Assembly: GCA_958298945.1 (NCBI GenBank)
Contig: OY282610.1
Coordinates: 37,021,667-37,085,666, forward strand
From: Atherix ibis
Taxonomy: Eukaryota; Arthropoda; Insecta; Diptera; Athericidae
Length of the DNA: 64,000 nucleotides
Reading direction: 5' to 3'
How positions within the stretch are numbered: position 1 is the stretch's first letter; each line of letters opens with the position of its first letter. A model generated the notes under the pieces. The model had not been told where the DNA came from. It searched no databases and worked only from the letters and a program-made list of their open reading frames with translations. Positions 57,509-64,000 of this stretch are shown in pieces. Position numbers and translations under genes: made by a program.

Positions 57509-58643
57509 TAATCCATATTGTGGTTCGAAAAGTAGAGTTCTGTCATTTGACAGCTGTCAAACATATTGTATATGGCATCAACCGACGTATTTGTTTAGTT
57601 AAAAGTTTGACATTTTATAGTATGGCAATAAGGATCATTCCTAGCTTGGTGAATACGTCAATAAATAAAATTGCATGTATATGGGGCTGTAAAAATCTAC
57701 TAGTGAGTGTTAAGAAGCCATTGTATTCACATAAAGTGTGTGTCTGGTGTGTACTTTTGTCGGAAGGTGTCATGGGTACGTATTTCTTTAAAAATCTACA
57801 GTTTTTTTTGGCCTAAACTTGAAGATTTTAATCTGGACCTCATGTGGTTTCAACGAAATGGGACCACAAAACACACAGTAGAAATTTCGAGTTTATTGCT
57901 TAGAAAGTTTCCAAGACGCCTAATTTTGGGATTTGGTGATGCCTATTGACCTCCAAGATCGTGCAATTTGACGCTGTTGGTCGTTCCCTTTTAGAGCTAC
58001 GCAAAAAATCGTGTTTTAATAGACAATCCACAAACTGAAGAGCATTTAAACACCAAAAGCCATCAAGTAATGGCCAAATTACAGCTTAAAATATCTAAAA
58101 AAGCCATCAAAATTACCTCAAGCAGATCGGGTCCTGCAATATATGTCGTGACAGTTTTTGAATAATGTTGCATTTTCTGCATAATGACAAAGTCCACACT
58201 ATATAATAAATCGAAACTTTGATAGAAATCTGATATAAAATATGTTTTATTCAACTTTACTTTCCGAAGTGCAAATTGGATATTCTTGTGTAGAGGATGG
58301 GAGCGAGAAAACTACCTTGGGGAACACCATCTTTAATAGAGAAAATATTAGAAAATTCGTGGTTTTCATTGGCGTTTCGATTGATAGGATTAAATTATAA
58401 GGTAATAAATTTGTGCAAGGATGCTCTTGAGTTTGCAGAGTATCTATACCTGGATATTACTGCTCTCGCTCAAGAGGAAAATAGAATTCTAGGAAATTTC
58501 TTATCAAGCGATAAAATTTTTATTTCGCGAATAATATTACATTTTGTGCTTAGTGGAATAATAAAAAAATAAGAATCTTTTGAAAATCTTAATTTAAAGT
58601 GTTTTTTTTATGTAGCTTTACTTTCCGAAGCGCAAATTGGGTA
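57509..58643 (+). mobile_element. Composite mariner-like element carrying a reverse-transcriptase fragment, copy 3 (full)
   Basis: Left end TAATCCATATTGTGGTTCGA then AAAGTAGAG. The outer right end (58618-58643) on the minus strand is TTACCCAATTTGCGCTTCGG then AAAGTA. The inner right end is at 58259-58281. The plus strand carries transposase pieces: KPLYSHKVCVWCVLLSEGV, FWPKLEDFNLDLMWFQRNGT (second Asp replaced by Asn), LLRKFPRRLI, then NRVLIDNPQTEEHLNT on shifted frames. The palindrome TTGACAGCTGTCAA is 57547-57560. Subterminal layout is the same as copy 1, with about 1.13 kb total length in both, which argues that the whole composite moved or was duplicated as one unit. Confidence 0.78.
58282..58490 (-). 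pseudogene. Reverse-transcriptase fragment (non-LTR type), copy 3
   Basis: Best preserved of the three. The minus strand reads NENHEFSNIFSIKDGVPQGS followed by FLAPILYTRISN without a stop. GVPQGSFLAPILYT fits the non-LTR reverse-transcriptase motif upstream of the catalytic aspartates. The fragment ends exactly at the inner transposon end. Confidence 0.75.
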
Positions 58644-58649
58644 ACTTTT

Positions 58650-59424
58650 TATATTGGTTTGGGGAAAAAGAAATTTATTATATAAGACGTATTAAAACAT
58701 GATTCGGATTGTCCCGATTTTGTTTTATAATTTGTTGCTATTTTAAAGGTAACTTCATAATGCTTCTCTCATAGAAGCCCTTGGCCCGATTGGCAAAAAA
58801 CTCGATTAAGCATCTTTTGTTTCCAATTTCTTATCACTAAAGAAGTTTTGCAATGATAAGAATAGGTAGTATTCATTTGGTACCAGGTCCGGACTATAAG
58901 GTGGATGCATCAAAACTTCCCAACCAAGCTCCCGGAGTTTCTGGCGAGTCACTATAGCCGTGTGTGGCCTGGCGTTGCTTTGCCCGAACACAACACCTCT
59001 TCTGTTGGTCAATTTCGCCACCTTTAAAAGGCCCAATAGTTGACAGTAGAGGTCTCTGAATTTAGTGTTTGGCCATATGGAAACAGCTCAAAGTAGATGA
59101 TTCCTTTTCAGTGCCACGAATTGAACAGTAAAAACTTCCTTACGGTTAGTCCTGGTTTGCCCACCGTTTGAGCCACTTTAACCACAAAAGTTTTTGCACA
59201 ATATTGCCGTATGTCACCCATTTCTCATACCCAGTCACCTCATTGTTAACTTCCATCTTTTACACCCTATAACCCAAAATTAAATCGATAGACAATCAAA
59301 AAAACTGTAAGTACGGAATGTCACTTTCCCAACGAGCACAAGCCTGTACTTTACGAGATATTATACAATCACTACAGCCATCTAGCGGAAAAATGATGAA
59401 TTTCTTTTTCGCCAAACTTTTATA
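58650..59424 (-). mobile_element. Internally deleted mariner with intact terminal repeats, 775 bp
   Basis: Left end TATATTGGTTTGGGGAAAAA then GAAATT. The minus strand at the right end reads TATAAAAGTTTGGCGAAAAA then GAAATT, a TTGGGGAAAAAG-type mariner terminus with TA at the edge. The minus strand encodes VTGYEKWVTYGNIVQK (first Asp replaced by Tyr), then NRRGVVFGQSNARPHTAIVT (second Asp replaced by Ser), LRELGWEVLMHPPYSPDLVP, NEYYLFLSLQNFFSDKKLET (third Asp replaced by Glu) and FFANRAKGFYERSIMKLPLK. The N-terminal DNA-binding domain is missing and there are frame breaks. It begins only 6 bp beyond the outer end of the composite element. Confidence 0.85.
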
Positions 59425-60547
59425 AAAATTAGAAAAAAAATGCAAATTTTCAATACTCCAAAAATGGGTAAAAATAACTTTTCTTATTTTCTTTAAAATT
59501 CTCCAAGGCTGATTTGGTTTTTGGGCCCCAAATTTTTTGGGAGCAGAATTTTTTCTGACTTGGCAAAATTTTTTTTATTAGCTTTTGATCATCAAATATT
59601 TTTTGAAACGTTCTTTTTTGAATCGAATAAAACTGCTCCAAGTTCATAAAAAGTGTTTCGAACAAAAACCAGAAAGCTTTTGATTTTGTTAAATAATTTT
59701 CTTCAAGTTTGATTTTTATTTCTTATCGAATTTCTAACAAAGTATTAGGAAATTATGCATAAATGCTCATCAACACTTAAAAGAAATTTTTTTATTATGG
59801 ACAAAACTCATACGAGACTGGTTGATTGTGTTATCATGGAAGCAAAAGTATGGAAAATGATTATTCCTATGGGAAAATGAATCATAATTTTATTGCAATT
59901 AAGCTTTCCCAGAATTTCGAATTCATAGATAACCGTCGATATGTAAATAACATAAGCTAAGGTCTTTATTTGTTATGCAACAACATAGAACGTTCTCATT
60001 GATAGGCTTCGGTTTTTACGGTTTTGACTGTGAATTCCCCTCCAAGTGGCGGGGCTAAATGTTCTCGGAAACTTTTTCTTTTTGTATACCTCTTATGAGT
60101 GTTTTGCAAATAAACATAATTGAAATTTGGTTTTTTTTAATTAGAATTTTTTTGGAGATAAATTTTGTTCATTTTTCAAAAATTGGTCTAAATTTTTAAG
60201 CGTTAAAAAAATATAATTGCAATCGTACCTCGTTTTGCTCTCCTTTTTGCGGTACTTCCTGATCACAAAGCTCATCTTGATATTGTCAAAATTAGAGCAA
60301 ATTGAAATGCGATGGAGAAAATTCTCTCTGAGTCATCTTGGGAGCATGAAACGTACAAAAAATTGCGCAATTTATATACAATATAAGAAATTTGCTTATC
60401 AATGAGCTAACTGCACTTATTGTAGAGACATCCCCCCATAAAAATATAGTCATTCGTTATCGCAGTCAGACCGCAACTTTTGCATGTACAAAAAGAAGTC
60501 TGTCGTGATAAACCAAACCCACCCTTCTCCACCCCTTTTTTTTTTAG

Positions 60548-60665
60548 GCTACAAGAATTTCGCCAAAAGGCTTACAAATACGGAAAAGCCGAAGTAACTG
60601 GCGAATTTAGTCCCCCTATTGATTGTGACAAATTCCCCCCTCAAACACAGCAAAGTTCTGATTAG
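60548..60665 (+). other. Candidate terminal coding exon, unassigned
   Basis: A strong acceptor (CCCCTTTTTTTTTTAG) precedes an open stretch reading LQEFRQKAYKYGKAEVTGEF then SPPIDCDKFPPQTQQSSD and a TAG stop. Composition is more coding-like than the surroundings. I do not recognise the protein, and no polyadenylation signal is obvious just downstream. It could equally be a chance frame. Confidence 0.22.
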
Positions 60666-60784
60666 ACAAATTCTTCTCATTTGAAATGATAACAAGCACA
60701 ACAAAATTTAACATTTCTTTTGCGTTTTTTCTGGGGTTTTTTTTGTTGGAAAATATTAGCCAACAGGACAGTGTCATATGATTC

Positions 60785-61117
60785 ATGATTCTGACTGTAG
60801 CTTGGCGCCAAAAAAACATTGGAGTTCATTGCATGGATTTGCTTACTCATTTTCGACTATCGCACATAGCCAAATGCTTACAAATGAAACCGGGAAATGC
60901 CCATATTCGAATAGGGATTCTATTGAAGAAGAAAAAAATACACTTTACCTACCACCACCCTTTGGAAAGTGTTGAATTAACCGAAAATGGCTGTTTAGGG
61001 ACACAACAAATGTACGTTTGGTGTGAGTCACTCGATTGTGAACCCAAAAGTGTGCATTTGATTCGTTTCTGCCGAACTTCAATTTATTCCGTATTCAATT
61101 TTGGTATTAACACCTGA
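60785..61117 (+). other. Unassigned open frame, 110 codons
   Basis: Open frame with even amino-acid use, including LLTHFRLSHIAKCLQMKPGN and LGTQQMYVWCESLDCEPKSV. No domain, signal peptide or splice context recognised. It sits between the candidate exon at 60548 and a satellite. Longer than typical chance frames in this AT-rich window, but that is weak evidence. Confidence 0.18.
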
Positions 61118-61129
61118 GAAACGTTTGGA

Positions 61130-62745
61130 CTTCAGGTCTGAACATTTTTTTTTCACGGCGTCGGGGGTTATTTATTTCCATAGGTCTCGGATGACTTTTT
61201 TTTTTTTTGAGTAAAAACATTTTTTGTTTACTTTGTCTGGGCCGGTTGGCTTTTCAAAGGTCTCGGAGAGTTTTGAGTACAAAAAAATACGTCCAAGTCG
61301 TGTGTGCTCGTTTATTTCCGTAGGTCGCGGTCACTGCTGACCTAGATTCAAGTAAAAAATTTTGGGTTTACGTTGCTTGCGGCTCTTCACTTTTTGAAGG
61401 TCTCAATCAGTGCTGACCTAATTTTTAAAATATAAAAAAAATTGGTTTATACCGTCCCGGGGGCTGTTTGATTTTGTAGGTCTTACTCAGTCAGTTGAAA
61501 AATTCCGTCTACGTCGTCTGAGATCGTTTATTTCCGTAGGTCGTTTTACATTTTTCGTTTACTTTGTCTGGGCCGGTTGGATTTTCAAAGGTCTCGGACG
61601 ATGCTGACCTAGTTTTGAGCCAAAAAAAAAATACGGCCATATCGTGTATGCTCGTTTATTTCCGTAAGCTGACCTAGTTTCAAGTAAAAAATTTCAAGTT
61701 TACATTGCTTGCGGCTCAATAAGTGCTGGCCTAGTTTTTAATTAAAAAAAAATTTGGTTTATACCGTTCGCTTTCGTAGGTCTTACTCAGTCGATTGAAA
61801 AAATTCCGTTCACGTCGCCTGGGATCTTTTTTTTTCAAGGTCCTGCGATCTCAGGGACCAAGTTTTGAGTACAAAATAAATACATCCGCGTCGTTTGAGA
61901 TCGTTTATTTCCGTAGGTCTCGGTCCATGCTGACTTTTTTTTTGAATCCAAAAAAATTAGCCCACACCGTTTGGGGCTGTTTTGCTCCTTTATGTCCCGA
62001 TCTATGCTGACCTTTTTTTTGAGTTTACGAAATTACGGTCACGTCATTTAGGATCGGCTATTTCCGTAGGTGAGCTAGTTTTGAGTTGAAAAAACTACGT
62101 CTCCGCCGTCTGTTTCTGTTGACTTTTCCATGTTTCGACGCCATGGTGACCTAGTTTTGAGTCCAAAAAACTTTTCATCTACGCCGAATAATTCCCTTTT
62201 TTTTCAACGTCCCACCTGACCTAGTTTTCAGTCAAAAAAAAACCATTCACGTTGTCTGGCTCTATTTGCTTTTGCAGATTTCACTCAGTCAATGCTGACC
62301 TAGTTTTGAGTAAAAAAAAATTTCCGTCTGCGTCCTCTAAGATTGTTTTATTTTTTCAAGGTCTCAATCCATGTTAATGTAGTTTTGAGTTCAAAAAACT
62401 TAGTCTTGGCTGTCTGGAGTTTTTTAACTTTTAAAAATTTCGATTTATGGTGACTTAGTTAGAGTCACGGATGCATCGCGTGCCTATTTTTTTATACTTT
62501 TTAAGGCCGATTGTTCGTTTACGTTTTTCGGGGTTGTTTATAGTTGTTTACCTTGGCTGGGGTTGTTTATTTTTTGTAGATATCGATTTAGGCTGACCTA
62601 GTTTAGAGTTGGGAAAAAATTCACTTTTCAAGGCTTTGGTCCACGCCGATTGTTTTTTCTTCTTCTTCTAATTTTAAAGGTCTGCGTCCATATTGATTGT
62701 TCGTCTACATCGTCCGGGCTTGTTAATGGTTTAAGGTCTTAATCA
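61130..62745. repeat. Degenerate satellite with GCTGACCTAGTTTTGAGT, about 75-80 bp period
   Basis: Roughly 20 diverged units of the form ACGTCGTCTGGGCTCGTTTA, TTTCCGTAGGTCTCGGTC, ATGCTGACCTAGTTTTGAGT, AAAAAAATTC. Units vary in length and many have lost parts. Divergence increases towards 62745. No protein-coding signal; the frame at 61795-62010 is repeat-driven. Confidence 0.85.
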
Positions 62746-64000
62746 ATAACACATTAGAACTTTCCATTAATCTTAACATCAAATTAATATCCATTAATCG
62801 ATGATTGAATATTTTCCTTGAGTGGATTTTAAGGGAAGATTAATTTGGTGTTTGAATTTTTCCAAAGATTGGAGGGTGAACGAATTCCATTAGCACCTTC
62901 TTAATTTCCATAAGTTCACACTTTGCATATAATTCAATAGAAAACGAAGGTGGTACACTTTATTATCTGTGCAGTTACTTAAAAATCTCGGCAGCAGAAA
63001 TGGTTGGTTCGTCTACCCTTCGGAATTTACAGCAGCACCCTTATGAGTTGTTTGTGCGGAAAGAATCTGATTTGATTACGAAAAGCCGACATCCGTAAAA
63101 TTTTTTATCAAGTATTCATGTCGTTGTGCAATTCAGCCATTCAGAAAACACGTTTATTAACTTTTTACCCCAACAGAAGGGCATACAAAACTACCCGCTT
63201 TAAAATCTCATCACATATTTTTTTACACTCGACGAAAAGTAATAAATTTAATTTCATTGCAATTACGAAAAGTAACAGGATGGATGCATTCGATTTGGAG
63301 AATTTTTAATGGAAAACTTTTTTAAATATGCCCTCAAGTTTAAATGGGGCTTTTGGTGATGGACACTTGGACACATTCAATTTTGATTTTCGAATACTCG
63401 AAGTGAGCTCATTCAGAAAATTTGATATTTTACTAAGTTTCGGTGGATAAATTTTCATTTTCATCGTAATTCCTTCAAAGGAAATTTTTTTTTTTTTTTT
63501 TTTGCCATCGTATCAGGTGCGAAAAATGATTTTTTTTTTCAAATATCTTTATTACAGGTAAACTTTATTTTGCATACCGTCAGTTTTGTCAGTTGTAAGA
63601 TTTTTCCAGAATTTTCACTCTTTGGAATATCATCAAAATCATTGCAATCGAAACGAATTCTTTTTTTCTTTTCTTTTTGGAAAATCTTCCGGCGCATCCG
63701 TGTTTGCAACACGCTTTATTGTTATTCTGCGTCTCAGTAATTTTGGTTCCCAATTTTTGTTGTTGTGTGTTTTTTCACTTTCAGTTGCAGTGTCATTTAC
63801 GACACACCATACACGTTGTTATGCCATGACCCTAATTTGTGACCCCTTCTTCTTCTTCGAAACAGGATCACCCTTTGAATGTGGGTTTCGTATTCCACCC
63901 TATCCGCACGGTGTGATCGTAATTTTTGCGGTGCATTTGTCTGTCGCCTCCGATCACTGCGGATTTACGATGGCATTGCTACACACTCTCTATTTTGTAC
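62746..64000. other. Intronic or intergenic DNA, no gene seen
   Basis: AT-rich to mixed, with a long T run at about 63487-63503. Pyrimidine-rich acceptor-like sites occur (for example TTCGAAACAG at 63857-63866), but the following frames close quickly or match nothing I can name. Confidence 0.4.

Larger units (their letters stand above)
59425..61129. other. Intronic DNA; no confident gene
   Basis: Mixed AT-rich sequence. Two weak plus-strand coding candidates (60548-60665 and 60785-61117) are described separately. Confidence 0.4.
926..64000 (+). other. Presumed giant intron of the RapGEF gene (or intron plus downstream DNA)
   Basis: Begins GTAAGA at the donor site of the 842-925 exon. No later RapGEF exon (FGK segment, second cNMP-binding domain, RasGEF-N, PDZ, RA or CDC25-homology domain) was recognised on the plus strand. 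The interval consists of low-complexity AT-rich DNA, tandem repeats and decayed DNA transposons. This is inference from absence: short exons can be missed by eye, so the intron could be interrupted or the gene could have a misassembled end. Confidence 0.5.

Noticed and set aside
63867..63890. Plus-strand GSPFECGF, resembling the SPFECGF signature of mitochondrial NADH dehydrogenase subunit 3
   Set aside because: The match ends at once: the following residues do not fit ND3, and base composition is not that of insect mitochondrial DNA. Treated as coincidence.
1..64000. tRNA, rRNA, snRNA genes, riboswitches or bacterial operons
   Set aside because: No cloverleaf-compatible A/B box pair or conserved rRNA segment noticed; sequence is clearly eukaryotic intronic DNA.

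Overview
This is animal nuclear DNA, most likely from an insect and plausibly a fly. It is very AT-rich, genes are split by GT-AG introns, and the space is filled with decayed mariner/Tc1-superfamily transposons, minisatellites and microsatellites. The species cannot be named from the sequence. The only host coding sequence I can support with confidence is two short plus-strand exons at 511-638 and 842-925. Spliced together they keep an open frame and encode part of the N-terminal cyclic-nucleotide-binding-like domain of a PDZ-GEF (RapGEF2/6; fly Gef26/dizzy), including the core ...CWYILLSG...GSMFLP.... No later exon of that gene was recognised, so most or all of the remaining 63 kb is best read as one very large intron, or as intron plus downstream intergenic DNA.

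Layout: 1-3.9 kb holds the exons, AT-rich intron and a degenerate tandem array. 3.9-18.2 kb is a repeat complex. A DD41D (rosa-type) mariner-like element (3926-5191) starts it, and a 4.8-5.8 kb macro-unit then repeats two and a quarter times in tandem (4421-9258, 9259-15092, 15093-16380). Each full unit carries a piece of the rosa-type transposase, two other mariner fragments, a 45-50 bp minisatellite and one end of a further transposon whose other end lies beyond the array at 17409-18240. 18-33.9 kb is low-complexity DNA with several 200-400 bp tandem duplications, a 305 bp Tc1-like MITE (26164-26468), a near-perfect palindrome and one weak exon candidate. 33984-36949 is a roughly 3 kb array of a 32 bp minisatellite with higher-order structure and long reading frames in all three minus-strand frames. 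39.4-49.2 kb carries four further degenerate satellites, a 36 bp perfect palindrome and a hairpin. 49.4-59.4 kb is a transposon graveyard: two complete and one partial copy of a mariner-like element that has taken up an antisense non-LTR reverse-transcriptase fragment, a 3.3 kb Tc1-like element with nested insertions, and a 775 bp deleted mariner with intact terminal repeats. 61.1-62.7 kb is another degenerate satellite, followed by featureless DNA.

No transposase here is intact: each shows stops, frameshifts or truncation. There are no operons, tRNA or rRNA genes, CRISPR arrays or bacterial features. The most unusual points are the reverse-transcriptase fragment carried between duplicated transposon ends, the macro-repeat whose array split an older transposon, and the 32 bp minisatellite that is open in three frames.
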